Translations under genes and position numbers: made by a program
In this document: positions 55,808 through 64,000 of the stretch, one piece after another
How positions within the stretch are numbered: the stretch's first letter is position 1
Layout of the letters: every line of letters starts with the position of its first letter
DNA from: Myxococcus hansupus
GTDB taxonomy: Bacteria; Myxococcota; Myxococcia; Myxococcales; Myxococcaceae
DNA length: 64,000 bases
NCBI RefSeq assembly: GCF_000280925.3
Contig: NZ_CP012109.1
Span: 5,724,501-5,788,500, forward strand
Direction of reading: 5' to 3'
Notes under the pieces: model-generated
Database searches by the model: none
The model's input: the letters and a program-made list of their open reading frames with translations, nothing else
Told to the model about the DNA's origin: nothing

Positions 55808-57922
55808 GTGGCCGCCAACGCACCCATCGAGAAGATTCGAAACATCGGTATCTCCGCCCACATCGACTCGGGCAAGACGACGCTCTCTGAGCGCATCCTG
55901 TTCTACACGGGTCGTATTCACGAGATCCACGAGGTCCGCGGCAAGGACGGCGTGGGCGCGATCATGGACTCGATGGACCTGGAGCGTGAGAAGGGCATCA
56001 CCATCCAGTCCGCCGCCACGTTCGCGATGTGGGGCGACTACAACATCAACCTCATCGACACGCCGGGACACGTGGACTTCACCATCGAGGTGGAGCGCTC
56101 GCTCCGCGTGCTCGACGGCGCCATCCTGGTCCTCTGCTCGGTGTCTGGCGTGCAGTCGCAGTCCATCACGGTGGACCGCCAGATGAAGCGCTACCGCGTT
56201 CCGCGCATCGCGTTCGTCAACAAGATGGACCGCGCTGGCGCGAACTATGACCGCGTGGCCGCTCAGCTGAAGGAGAAGCTGAACCACCACCCCGTCAAGC
56301 TCCAGATGCCCATTGGCGCGGAGGACCGCTTCAAGGGCCTGATCGACCTCATCCAGATGAAGGCGTTCTACTTCGATGGTGAGAACGGCGAGACCATCCG
56401 CGAAGAGGAGATTCCCGCGGAGATGCTCGAGGAGGCCAAGGAGCGCCGCCAGCAGATGATTGAGGGCGTGGCCGAGGTCGACGACCAGCTCGGCGAGCTG
56501 TTCCTGTCCGACGTGGCCATCCCGAACGACGCGCTCGTCGCCGCCATCCGCCGGGCCACCATCGGCCTGAAGATGACGCCGGTCATGTGCGGCTCCGCCT
56601 ACAAGAACAAGGGCGTGCAGCTGGCCCTGAACGCCGTGTGTTCGTACCTCCCGAACCCCAAGGAGGCGCAGAACGAGGCGCTGGACCAGAAGAACAACGA
56701 GGCGAAGGTCATCCTCGAGTCCGACCCGGAGAAGCCCTTCGTCGGTCTGGCGTTCAAGCTGGAAGACGGCCGCTACGGGCAGCTCACGTACATGCGCATC
56801 TACCAGGGCCGGGTTTCGAAGGGTGACTTCATCGTCAACCAGTCGAACCAGAAGAAGGTCAAGGTTCCGCGCATCGTCCGCATGCACTCCAGCCAGATGA
56901 ACGACATCAACGACGCCACCGCCGGTGACATCGTTGCGCTGTTCGGCATCGAGTGCGCGTCCGGTGACACGTTCACCGACGGCGCCGTCAGCTACACGAT
57001 GACGTCCATGCACGTGCCGGACGCCGTGATTTCGCTCGCCGTGGCCCCCAAGGACCGCTCCGCGCTGGCCAACTTCTCCAAGGCGCTCAACCGGTTCACC
57101 AAGGAAGACCCCACCTTCCGCGTGCACCGCGATGAGGAGTCCGGGCAGACCATCATCCGCGGCATGGGTGAGCTCCACCTGGAGATCTACATCGAGCGCA
57201 TGAAGCGCGAGTACAACTGCGAGGTCCAGGCCGGTAAGCCGCAGGTGGCGTACCGCGAGACCATCAGCCAGAAGGGCGAGTTCGCGTACACGCACAAGAA
57301 GCAGACGGGTGGCTCCGGCCAGTTCGCCCGCGTGTGCGGCTACCTCGAGCCGCTGCCCTCGGACGCCGTGCAGCAGTACGAGTTCGTGGACGACATCGTG
57401 GGCGGTTCCATCCCCCGCGAGTTCATCCCGGCCTGCGACAAGGGCTTCACCGAGGCCGTGAAGAAGGGCAGCCTCATCGGCTTCCCCGTCGTGGGCGTGC
57501 GCGTGGTCATCAACGACGGCGCCTTCCACGCGGTCGACTCGTCCGAAATGGCGTTCAAGACGGCCGCCATCATGGGCTTCCGTGAGGGCTACGCCGCCGC
57601 CAAGCCCATCATCCTCGAGCCGATGATGAAGGTGGAGGTCCAGGCGCCCGAGGACTTCCAGGGCTCCGTCGTCGGTCAGTTGAACCAGCGCCGTGGCACC
57701 ATCCTCTCCACCGAGACGGCCGAGGGTTACGTCACGGCGGTGGCCGAGGTGCCGCTGAACACGATGTTCGGCTACTCCACGGACCTGCGCTCCGCCACCC
57801 AGGGCAAGGGCGAGTACACGATGGAGTTCGCTCGCTACACGCCGGTGCCCCGGAACGAGTCCGAGGCCCTGATGGCGGCGTACAAGGAGAAGCAGGCCGC
57901 TGAGCAGGCCGCGCGCAAGTAG
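55808..57922 (+). CDS. fusA: Translation elongation factor G, mitochondrial-EFG1-like type
   Basis: A 704-residue translocase. The GTPase motifs are G1 AHIDSGKTT (17-25), G2 [10 protein letters not shown]3 DTPGH and G4 NKMD. The five-domain layout is complete, with domain IV containing [11 protein letters not shown]. The Ser in DSGKTT and the stretch [20 protein letters not shown] are close to mitochondrial EFG1 and to the EF-G1 type of spirochaetes, planctomycetes and deltaproteobacteria, as remembered. Myxobacteria usually have a second, conventional EF-G elsewhere. The start is GTG. A clear terminator follows. Confidence 0.95.
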   Translation: MAANAPIEKIRNIGISAHIDSGKTTLSERILFYTGRIHEIHEVRGKDGVGAIMDSMDLEREKGITIQSAATFAMWGDYNINLIDTPGHVDFTIEVERSLRVLDGAILVLCSVSGVQSQSITVDRQMKRYRVPRIAFVNKMDRAGANYDRVAAQLKEKLNHHPVKLQMPIGAEDRFKGLIDLIQMKAFYFDGENGETIREEEIPAEMLEEAKERRQQMIEGVAEVDDQLGELFLSDVAIPNDALVAAIRRATIGLKMTPVMCGSAYKNKGVQLALNAVCSYLPNPKEAQNEALDQKNNEAKVILESDPEKPFVGLAFKLEDGRYGQLTYMRIYQGRVSKGDFIVNQSNQKKVKVPRIVRMHSSQMNDINDATAGDIVALFGIECASGDTFTDGAVSYTMTSMHVPDAVISLAVAPKDRSALANFSKALNRFTKEDPTFRVHRDEESGQTIIRGMGELHLEIYIERMKREYNCEVQAGKPQVAYRETISQKGEFAYTHKKQTGGSGQFARVCGYLEPLPSDAVQQYEFVDDIVGGSIPREFIPACDKGFTEAVKKGSLIGFPVVGVRVVINDGAFHAVDSSEMAFKTAAIMGFREGYAAAKPIILEPMMKVEVQAPEDFQGSVVGQLNQRRGTILSTETAEGYVTAVAEVPLNTMFGYSTDLRSATQGKGEYTMEFARYTPVPRNESEALMAAYKEKQAAEQAARK

Positions 57923-57955
57923 TCCGCGCATCCGCCACTCACTGGCGGTAAGGAA

Positions 57956-57992
57956 GGCGTCCCTCTTCATTGAGGGGCGCCTTTCGCCTTTT
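57956..57992 (+). terminator. Terminator of the EF-G gene
   Basis: A GGCGTCCCTC/GAGGGGCGCC stem with one T-G pair, loop TTCATT, followed by TTTCGCCTTTT. It lies 33 bases past the stop codon. Confidence 0.85.
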
Positions 57993-58007
57993 CAGGAGTC
58001 CGATACC

Positions 58008-59936
58008 GTGACGCTGCTCCGCGCCGCCAACGTCCAGCTCAGCTTCGGAAGCCGCACCGTCTTCCAGGGCCTCACCTTCACCATCGCGGAAGGCGAGCGC
58101 GTGGGCCTGGTGGGTGTCAACGGCTCCGGCAAGTCATCGCTGATGAAGATCCTGGCCGGCGCCGCCCGCGCGGACGTCGGAGAGCTGCAACTGCGCCGCG
58201 GCGCCCGCGTCACCTACCTGCCCCAGGAGCCGGAGTTCCCCGAGGGCGCCACGGTGGCCTCCGAGCTGTCCGTGTCCCAGGGGCCGCTGAAGGAGACGCT
58301 GGCCGCGCACGCGGAGCTGGCGAAGCGGATGGAGTCCGCCCCGGCCGAGGAGCAGGAGAAGCTGATGGCGCAGTTCTCCGCCCTCAGCGACCGCATCGAG
58401 CAGATGGGCGGCTGGGACACCGAGCACCACGCGAAGACGCTGCTGGACCGGCTGGGCGTGAAGGACTGGGACCGGCCCGTGGCGCAGCTCTCCGGCGGCC
58501 TGCGCAAGCGCGTGGCCATTGCCCGCGCGCTGCTGACGCGGCCCGACCTGCTGCTGCTGGACGAGCCCACCAACCACCTGGACGCGGACACGGTGGACTG
58601 GCTGGAGGAGGAGCTGGACAAGCTGCCTGGGGCGCTGCTGCTCGTCACGCACGACCGGTACTTCCTGGACGGGCTGGTGGACCGCATCGTCGAAATCCAG
58701 CCGGGCGAAGGCGTGACGTCGTACCCCGGAAACTACCAGGCCTACGTGGAGCAGAAGCTGGTGGCGCAGGAGAACGCCGCGCTGGCCCAGCACAAGCGCG
58801 AGCGCTGGATTGCCCAGGAAGTGGCGTGGCTGCGCAAGGGCCCGGAGGCCCGGCGCACCAAGAGCAAGTCCCGCATCGAACGCGCGCAGAAGCTGATGGC
58901 GGAGAAGGGCTTCGAGCGCCCCAAGGTGGCCGACCTGCGCGTGGCGGCGGCGCCCCGGCTGGGTCACACCGTCATCGAGGCCGAGGGCGTGAAGAAGTCC
59001 TTCGGCGACCGCAAGGTGCTGGACGGCGTGGACTTCCGGCTCCAGCGCGGCGAGCGCGTGGGCCTGGTGGGGCCCAACGGCGTGGGCAAGACGACCTTCC
59101 TGCGCGTGCTGTTGGGCGAGGTGGCGCCCGACGGCGGCAAGCTCGTCATCGGGAAGAACACCAAGGTGGCGTACTACGACCAGAGCCGGGCGCAGCTCGA
59201 CGTGGAGGCCACCGTGTACGAGTCGGCCTCGCAGGGCGAGGACTGGGTGGAGCTGGGGGATCAGAAGATCGCCCTGCGCGACTACCTGGACGACCTGCTC
59301 TTCCCCGTGCCCATGCAGCGCATGAAGGTGAAGGCGCTGTCGGGCGGCGAGCGCAACCGGCTGCTCTTGGCGCGCCTGTTCCTGGAAGGCGCCAACGTGC
59401 TGGTGCTGGACGAGCCCACCAACGATTTGGACATCGTCACCCTCAACATCCTGGAGCGGCTGCTCCTGGACTTCGGGGGCAGCACGCTGCTCGTCACGCA
59501 CGACCGGTACTTCCTGGACAAGGTGGCCACCAGCATCCTCACCTTCGAGGGCGAAGGCCGCGTCACCCGGTACGAAGGCAACTACGCCATGTACCGGCGG
59601 TTGAAGGAGCAGTCGGACGAGAAGGCCGCCAGCGCCGCCGCGCCGAAGCCCGCACCCAAGCCGGAGGAAGCCCCCGCGGCGGCCCCCGCCAAGGCCGCGC
59701 GCAAGCCCGGGAAGCTCTCCTACAAGGACCAGCGCGAGCTGGACGGCATGGAGGCCACCATCGAGGTGGCCGAGTCCCGCAAGGCGGGCCTGGAGGCGCA
59801 GCTCGCGGACCCCGCTGTGTACAGCAACGGCCCCAAGGTGGCGGAGGTGCAGAAGGAGTTGGACGCCACCGCCGCCGAGGTGGACCGGCTGTACGCGCGG
59901 TGGCAAGAGTTGCAGGACCTGTCCTCCGGGGCATGA
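58008..59936 (+). CDS. uup: ABC-F ATPase Uup
   Basis: A 642-residue protein with two ABC domains and no membrane part. The first has GLVGVNGSGKSSLMKILAG, signature LSGGLRKRVAIARAL and LLLLDEPTNHLD. The second has GLVGPNGVGKTTFLRVLLG, LSGGERNRLLLARLF and LVLDEPTNDLD. The linker between them matches the ribosome-contacting P-site tether. The C-terminal 90 residues form a coiled coil after an Ala/Pro hinge (SYKDQRELDGMEATIEVAES), typical of Uup. It binds ribosomes and DNA branch points. The start is GTG with AGGAG upstream. Confidence 0.93.
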   Translation: MTLLRAANVQLSFGSRTVFQGLTFTIAEGERVGLVGVNGSGKSSLMKILAGAARADVGELQLRRGARVTYLPQEPEFPEGATVASELSVSQGPLKETLAAHAELAKRMESAPAEEQEKLMAQFSALSDRIEQMGGWDTEHHAKTLLDRLGVKDWDRPVAQLSGGLRKRVAIARALLTRPDLLLLDEPTNHLDADTVDWLEEELDKLPGALLLVTHDRYFLDGLVDRIVEIQPGEGVTSYPGNYQAYVEQKLVAQENAALAQHKRERWIAQEVAWLRKGPEARRTKSKSRIERAQKLMAEKGFERPKVADLRVAAAPRLGHTVIEAEGVKKSFGDRKVLDGVDFRLQRGERVGLVGPNGVGKTTFLRVLLGEVAPDGGKLVIGKNTKVAYYDQSRAQLDVEATVYESASQGEDWVELGDQKIALRDYLDDLLFPVPMQRMKVKALSGGERNRLLLARLFLEGANVLVLDEPTNDLDIVTLNILERLLLDFGGSTLLVTHDRYFLDKVATSILTFEGEGRVTRYEGNYAMYRRLKEQSDEKAASAAAPKPAPKPEEAPAAAPAKAARKPGKLSYKDQRELDGMEATIEVAESRKAGLEAQLADPAVYSNGPKVAEVQKELDATAAEVDRLYARWQELQDLSSGA

Positions 59937-59962
59937 CGGCTGTCACCTGAAGACAGGAATTG

Positions 59963-59990
59963 CCCATTCACAGCCATGTCTGTGAATGGG
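59963..59990. other. Perfect 11-base inverted repeat after uup
   Basis: CCCATTCACAG-CCATGT-CTGTGAATGGG. It has no T-tract. It could be a factor-independent pause, a terminator lacking the tail, or an operator for the next gene, whose start is 186 bases downstream. Confidence 0.5.
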
Positions 59991-60175
59991 ACTTCACCGC
60001 AAGCCAGGGAGAATCCGGACACGAACTCCGTCAAGACGGGGCGATGTTTGGAACCGCAATACTTGCGGAACGATGGGGAAATGGTGGCGCCCTTGCGCGG
60101 CGCGGCACGGCGTGAGACTCGTTCGATGCTTCGGGACTGTCGCACTCACGCCATGTCTCGTTTGGAGGCGTCGCC

Positions 60176-61087
60176 TTGCTGTTCCGGCCTGCGCTCGCGC
60201 TTGTCTCTGTGTTGTCTTCCCTGGTCCTGCTGAGCCCCGCGGAATCGCGAGCCCAGGGCCGAACGCTCCCCACCTTCAATCTGCAACGGCTGGAGTTCGA
60301 CTCGGCCGCCCTGGGTTCGCTCGTCGTGGGAACGGGGCGCACGATGCCCCAGGGCGAGCTGCGCGTGGCGATGCAGGGCCACTACGAGCAGCTCCCCTTC
60401 CACTTCCAGCAGCGCTGGGAGCCGGGCAGCGGCATGGGCCTGGTGGAGAACCGCTTCACCATGGACATGACGCTCGCCTACGGCGTGCTGCCGTGGCTCC
60501 AGGTGGCGGCGGAGCTGCCCTTCATCGTCGGACAGGGCGGCAAGCAGCACCGCGAGTACCTCGCGCCGCAAGGCTCGGGCCTGGGCTCGCCGTGGGTGGG
60601 CATGCGGGCCGCGCTGCTGCGCCAGGACTTCGGCTTCCAGTTGGCGGCGGACGTCTCCGCGGCGCTCCCCATTGGCAGCGCGGCGTTGCTGGCCCGTGAC
60701 GACTACGCCGTGCACCCCCGCATGCAGGTCGGCTTCATGGCGGAGACGTGGCAGGTGGGCGGCGAGGCCGGCGTGCTGCTGCGCAAGAAGCAGGAGCTGC
60801 ACAGCGTGTCGGGCTACACCCAGGACCTCATCGGCAACGAGCTGCGCCTGGGCGCCACGGTGACGTCGCGGGCCGGCGAGAGCACGCGCGGCGAGGTCAG
60901 CGTGGTGGCGGGGATTCCTCTCCAGGGCGGGCGCGCGGCCGGCGAGCTGCTCATCGCCATCCGCAAGCACGCCCTGTCCTGGCTGGACCTCTACGTGCTG
61001 GGCGGGCCCGGCCTGGGCGCGGGGATGGACACGCCCACCTTCCGCTTCATCGCGGGCGCGTCGTTCTCCACGTTCAAGGTGGACTGA
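60176..61087 (+). CDS. Predicted outer-membrane beta-barrel protein
   Basis: A 303-residue exported protein. The signal is LALVSVLSSLVLLSPAESRA. The mature protein shows amphipathic strands throughout (AYGVLPWLQVAAELPFIVG, VGMRAALLRQDFGFQLAAD, VGGEAGVLLRKKQEL) and a C-terminal FIAGASFSTFKVD. It resembles transporter-type barrels (MetA-pathway/OmpA-like) found widely in myxobacteria. Specific family not recognised. The start is a TTG with GGAGG 7 bases upstream, a strong site that decides against later codons. Confidence 0.75.
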   Translation: MLFRPALALVSVLSSLVLLSPAESRAQGRTLPTFNLQRLEFDSAALGSLVVGTGRTMPQGELRVAMQGHYEQLPFHFQQRWEPGSGMGLVENRFTMDMTLAYGVLPWLQVAAELPFIVGQGGKQHREYLAPQGSGLGSPWVGMRAALLRQDFGFQLAADVSAALPIGSAALLARDDYAVHPRMQVGFMAETWQVGGEAGVLLRKKQELHSVSGYTQDLIGNELRLGATVTSRAGESTRGEVSVVAGIPLQGGRAAGELLIAIRKHALSWLDLYVLGGPGLGAGMDTPTFRFIAGASFSTFKVD

Positions 61088-61089
61088 GA

Positions 61090-62985
61090 CTACTTGGGCA
61101 TCACGCCGAAGGCCTTCGCCATGGCGATGCCGATGCCCAGCAGGCTCTCTCCCGCGATGAAACCGGAGGAGATGGGCAGCACCGTCTCCTCCGCCAGCTT
61201 GGGCTTCGCGCGGCGCAGCAGCGCGGCGATGGCCGAGCCGAAGAAGAAGGCGATGGAGCTGGAGCCCGGAATCACGATGGCCAGCCCGAAGCCCGCGGGC
61301 GACGGCACGTAGGCCTTCGCCTTCGCGGGCGCCCAGCGCTCCAGCAGCACCAGGAAGATGCCCAGCATGGCGCCGCACAGCGCGCCCACGCGGGCCGAGT
61401 CCGGCAGCGCGGCCACGCCCGTGGCGAGCAGCTTCGACACGCCGGCCCACACCATGGACGCGGGCGCGGGGAACTCCTCGGAGCCCAGCATGCTGGCGTC
61501 CGGCACCAGGATGTTGAACACGGGCACCACCACCACCGCGCCGGCCACCACGCCGAAGAGCTGCGCGATGAACTGCTGGCGCGGGTTGGCGCCCAGCAGC
61601 CACCCCGACTTCAGGTCCGTGAGCAGGTCCGCGGAGTGGAGCCCCACGCCGCCCGTGGCGTTGGCGCTCATGACGTTGGCGGGGATGTTGCCCGGCGCCA
61701 GGCCGCCGAAGATGAGCTGCGTGACGGGGCCCAGCGCCTTGGTGGGCGTGGTGTCCGTCTCGCCCGTCACCCGGCTGGCGATGACGCCCATGACGACGGC
61801 CAGCGGCAAGGCCATGACGCCGGCCCACCACGGAATCTGGAAGAGGTAGGCCATCAGGAAGACGGCGATGGGGCCCAGAATCGCGAAGCCCAGCGGGAAC
61901 CACGCGGGCGGACACTCGATGCCGGCCAGCGGATCCACCTCCTCATCCTTCGCGTTCTTCCCCCGGAAGAGTCCGGCCAGGGACTTGAACGAGCGCGCCA
62001 CGCTCCGCCACTGGAAGGCGAAGGACAACAGGCCGGAGGACACCAGCACCGCCGAGCCCGTCCACACCATCCAGCTATTGATGGAGCGGTACGTCACCTC
62101 CGCGATGGCGCCCTGGGTCACCATGGCCGGCGCGAGGAAGCCGTAGGTGAGCACCGCGCCCAGCAGCATGGACCAGCCGGTGCGGAAGCTCACCAGCGCG
62201 CCCGCGCCCACCAGCAGCAGGCTGAAGTCGAAGGACAGCGACCACGCCGACGCCTTCTTCCCCAGCAGGGTGAACGGGAGGCTCACCTTCTCCGGGATGT
62301 TGGCCAGCCACGTGAAGCGCGCGTCGCGCAGCGTCACCAGCAGCGCGCCAATGCCCCCCGCGATGGCCAGCAGGCGCGACTTGCGGCGGGCCGTCTCGCC
62401 ATGGCCGTGGAGCGCGCGGATGGTCTCCGCGGTGGCCGTGCCCGTGGGGAACGGCAGCGCCTCCACGTTGATGAGCTGGCGCTTGATGGGGATGGCGGCG
62501 AAAACGCCCATCGCGGAGATGACGGCGAACCAGACCATCAGCCAGCCCGCGGACGGCAGCGCGCCCGTCAGCATCAGCAGCGCGGGCACCGCGGCCATGT
62601 TGCCGCCGCCCGTCATGTAGCCGGCGGCGGAGGCCACCGAGCCCATGGCGTTGTTCTCCAGGTCGGTGAACTCCGCCTTCAGCACGCGCAGCGAGCGCAG
62701 CGTGCCGAACACCGCGAAGGCCAGGATGCAGGCGGTGATGGTGACGCCCAGGCTCCAGCCCGTCTTGAGGATGACGTAGAGGTTGGAGAGGCACATCACC
62801 GCGCCAATGAGCATGCCGGCGATGACGGCGCGGACGGTGAGCTGACGCACCCCGCCCTGGTAGACATGCTCCAGCCAGTAACGCTCCGGGTCCATCGCCG
62901 CGGAGGCACCCGCGTCACCGGGTGAGTCGGTCGGCTGGATGCGGAGGTTGCTGGGGCTGGGCGTCTGTGAGGGGGACTGGCTCAT
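61090..62985 (-). CDS. OPT-family oligopeptide transporter
   Basis: A 631-residue inner-membrane protein with about 14-16 spans. Conserved OPT features are RAVIAGMLIGAVMCLSNLYV, LKTGWSLGVTITACILAF, the VASAAGYMTGGGNMAAVPAL segment and GSSSIAFFFGSAIAALLRRA, ending GIAMAKAFGVMPK. It takes up small peptides or metal chelates by proton symport. The ATG at 62985 gives a natural polar N-terminus (MSQSPSQTPS) but has no ribosome-binding site. A GTG at 63009 with GGGGAAGGGG just upstream is a real alternative. It converges with the preceding gene. Confidence 0.92.
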   Translation of the reverse strand: MSQSPSQTPSPSNLRIQPTDSPGDAGASAAMDPERYWLEHVYQGGVRQLTVRAVIAGMLIGAVMCLSNLYVILKTGWSLGVTITACILAFAVFGTLRSLRVLKAEFTDLENNAMGSVASAAGYMTGGGNMAAVPALLMLTGALPSAGWLMVWFAVISAMGVFAAIPIKRQLINVEALPFPTGTATAETIRALHGHGETARRKSRLLAIAGGIGALLVTLRDARFTWLANIPEKVSLPFTLLGKKASAWSLSFDFSLLLVGAGALVSFRTGWSMLLGAVLTYGFLAPAMVTQGAIAEVTYRSINSWMVWTGSAVLVSSGLLSFAFQWRSVARSFKSLAGLFRGKNAKDEEVDPLAGIECPPAWFPLGFAILGPIAVFLMAYLFQIPWWAGVMALPLAVVMGVIASRVTGETDTTPTKALGPVTQLIFGGLAPGNIPANVMSANATGGVGLHSADLLTDLKSGWLLGANPRQQFIAQLFGVVAGAVVVVPVFNILVPDASMLGSEEFPAPASMVWAGVSKLLATGVAALPDSARVGALCGAMLGIFLVLLERWAPAKAKAYVPSPAGFGLAIVIPGSSSIAFFFGSAIAALLRRAKPKLAEETVLPISSGFIAGESLLGIGIAMAKAFGVMPK

Positions 62986-63085
62986 GGGGGGCGCGACGAT
63001 AGTGCACACCCCTTCCCCTCGCGAGCACCGCGTGTGACGGGCGGGCCAACCTCCCAGGCTGGCCGCGCCGCGTCAGGGCAGCACG

Positions 63086-63571
63086 TCAGCCGTGCTCATG
63101 CCCGCCTGGCCCGTGGACATGGCCGTGCGTCAACTCTTCCTGCGTGGCCGCCCGGACGTCCTTCACCGTGACGTCGAAGTGCAGCGTCTTGCCAGCCAGC
63201 GGGTGGTTGAGGTCCACCACGATGCCGTCGTCACGCACCTCCTGGATGCGCAGGGGGATGTCACCCTGGTCGGTCTGGGCCATCAGCGTCTGGCCCGCCT
63301 GAGGGTTCATCCCCGGCGGCAGCATGTTCCGAGGCACCGTCCGGACGCCCGCCGGGTCGTGCTCGCCATAGCCCTGCCCCGGCGCCACCACCACCTGCTT
63401 GCTGTCCCCCTGCCCCATGCCCTCCAGGGCTCCCTCGAGCCCCGGAACAATCTGCCGGTGCCCATGCAGGTACGAGAGCGACTGCTCGGGAGCGCTCTGG
63501 TCGATGACCTGACCGTCTCCCAGGTGCAGCTTGTATTCGAGCGAGACGACGGAATCCTTGGCGACCCTCAT
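63086..63571 (-). CDS. slyD: SlyD-type FKBP peptidyl-prolyl isomerase with His-rich tail
   Basis: A 161-residue folding catalyst and metallochaperone. The FKBP core has VSLEYKLHLGDGQVIDQSAP, LSYLHGHRQIVPGLEGALEG and the catalytic end DLNHPLAGKTLHFDVTVKD, with the IF chaperone domain inserted between (QVVVAPGQGYGEHDPAGVRT). The tail HGHVHGPGGHEHG is a nickel/zinc-binding His cluster, as in SlyD. Length fits the family. The ATG has GGAGC upstream. It lies 69 bases downstream of the symporter gene on the same strand. Confidence 0.93.
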   Translation of the reverse strand: MRVAKDSVVSLEYKLHLGDGQVIDQSAPEQSLSYLHGHRQIVPGLEGALEGMGQGDSKQVVVAPGQGYGEHDPAGVRTVPRNMLPPGMNPQAGQTLMAQTDQGDIPLRIQEVRDDGIVVDLNHPLAGKTLHFDVTVKDVRAATQEELTHGHVHGPGGHEHG

Positions 63572-63640
63572 GCGGGCTCCTTGGTTCGGACTGCGAGGAA
63601 ACTGCGATTGCGGGGAAGGTGCGGCGGCGGAGGCCTGGCG

Positions 63641-64000
63641 TCATGAAGCGGGCGCATCCACGGCCCCTTCCTCGACCGGGCTGTCTGCCGGTTCGCCGCG
63701 CGCCACGTACACGGCGGCGGCCAGGTCGCCGGTGACGTTGAGCGTGGTGCGGCACATGTCCAGGAAGCGGTCCACGCCCAGGATGAGGCCCAGGCCCTCC
63801 ACCGGAATCTTGAACATGCCCAGAATCATCGCGATGACGGGGATGGAGCCCGCGGGCACGCCGGCGGTGCCAATGCCCGCCAGGATGCAGATGAACATGA
63901 TGAGCGCCTGGTCGGACAGGCTCAGCTCCACGCCGTAGACCTGGGCCAGGAAGAGCACCGTGACCCCTTCGAAAAGCGCGGTGCCGTTCTGGTTCATGGC
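63641..64000 (-). CDS. Sodium:dicarboxylate/cation symporter, C-terminal part (cut by window edge)
   Basis: The last 119 codons of a DAACS-family (DctA/GltP) transporter; the rest lies to the right. Diagnostic motifs are MNQNGTALFEGV (normally NMDGTAL), AGVPAGSIPVIAMIL and the C-terminal VDRFLDMCRTTLNVTGDLAA, which binds sodium and substrate. The Asn-Gln-Asn in place of Asn-Met-Asp is a variant seen in some glutamate/aspartate or cation subgroups, so the substrate should not be assumed. The Met at 63997 is internal, not a start. Confidence 0.9.
   Translation of the reverse strand, partial: AMNQNGTALFEGVTVLFLAQVYGVELSLSDQALIMFICILAGIGTAGVPAGSIPVIAMILGMFKIPVEGLGLILGVDRFLDMCRTTLNVTGDLAAAVYVARGEPADSPVEEGAVDAPAS

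Noticed and set aside
63641..63997. A complete 118-residue protein starting at the Met at 63997
   Set aside because: The Met lies inside the conserved symporter motif around MNQNGTAL, so the gene continues beyond the window.

Overview
The window is about 64 kb of GC-rich DNA. It looks like a predatory myxobacterium, most likely Myxococcus or a close relative. The evidence is the third-position GC bias, many lipoproteins and TPR proteins, GTG and TTG starts, an EF-G of the mitochondrial-EFG1 type, and above all a non-flagellar type III secretion (T3SS) locus with the gene set of the needle-less T3SS* known from Myxococcus xanthus. No rRNA, tRNA, CRISPR array, prophage or insertion sequence was seen. 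No gene-free stretch exceeds 300 bases.

Region 1 (1-23.0 kb) is the T3SS island. It holds sctV (cut by the left edge), sctU, sctT, sctS, sctR, a FliO-like protein, sctQ, sctP, sctO, sctN, sctL, a FliG-like protein fused to Ser-Arg-Val repeats, sctJ, sctI and a FliA-like sigma factor. Around this core are four TPR chaperone-like proteins, a stand-alone SctU C-terminal domain, several unknown small proteins, a DUF1521 protein with the Gly-Asp/Pro-His-Val-Asp self-cleavage motif, and two identical 74-residue helical proteins inside a duplicated segment of about 460 bp. No secretin or translocator is visible. The FliO-like and FliG-like genes are flagellar traits and fit a basal T3SS. Three points bear on the needle-less label. 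There is a FliK/SctP-type ruler and a clear SctI. Two further proteins (the 74-residue pair and a 188-residue protein) have C-termini that resemble rod/needle subunits. Several island genes share a sigma-28-like promoter, roughly G(A/C)AAC, 14-15 bases, then a GCCGATAA-like box. One copy precedes the sigma factor's own operon.

Region 2 (23.2-34.4 kb) starts with a secreted glycine-rich protein. It continues with an operon for a GbsR/MarR regulator, a LolD-like ATPase, two FtsX/MacB-type permeases, a LolA-like periplasmic protein and an outer-membrane protein, probably an envelope lipid or lipoprotein trafficking machine. A secreted repeat protein and an EAL phosphodiesterase converge after it.

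Region 3 (34.4-51.3 kb) is cell-envelope genes: an LVIVD-propeller lipoprotein, a giant HExxH peptidase/TolB-propeller/beta-barrel protein, a small membrane protein, a CotH-kinase lipoprotein, PbpC, a phospholipase-D-like protein and a thioester alpha-2-macroglobulin.

Region 4 (51.4-64 kb) is mostly housekeeping: a SpoU-family tRNA methyltransferase, an RsuA-type pseudouridine synthase, SthA transhydrogenase, an NTF2-like protein, EF-G, the ABC-F protein Uup, an outer-membrane protein, an OPT oligopeptide transporter, a SlyD-type prolyl isomerase and the C-terminal end of a dicarboxylate symporter cut by the right edge.
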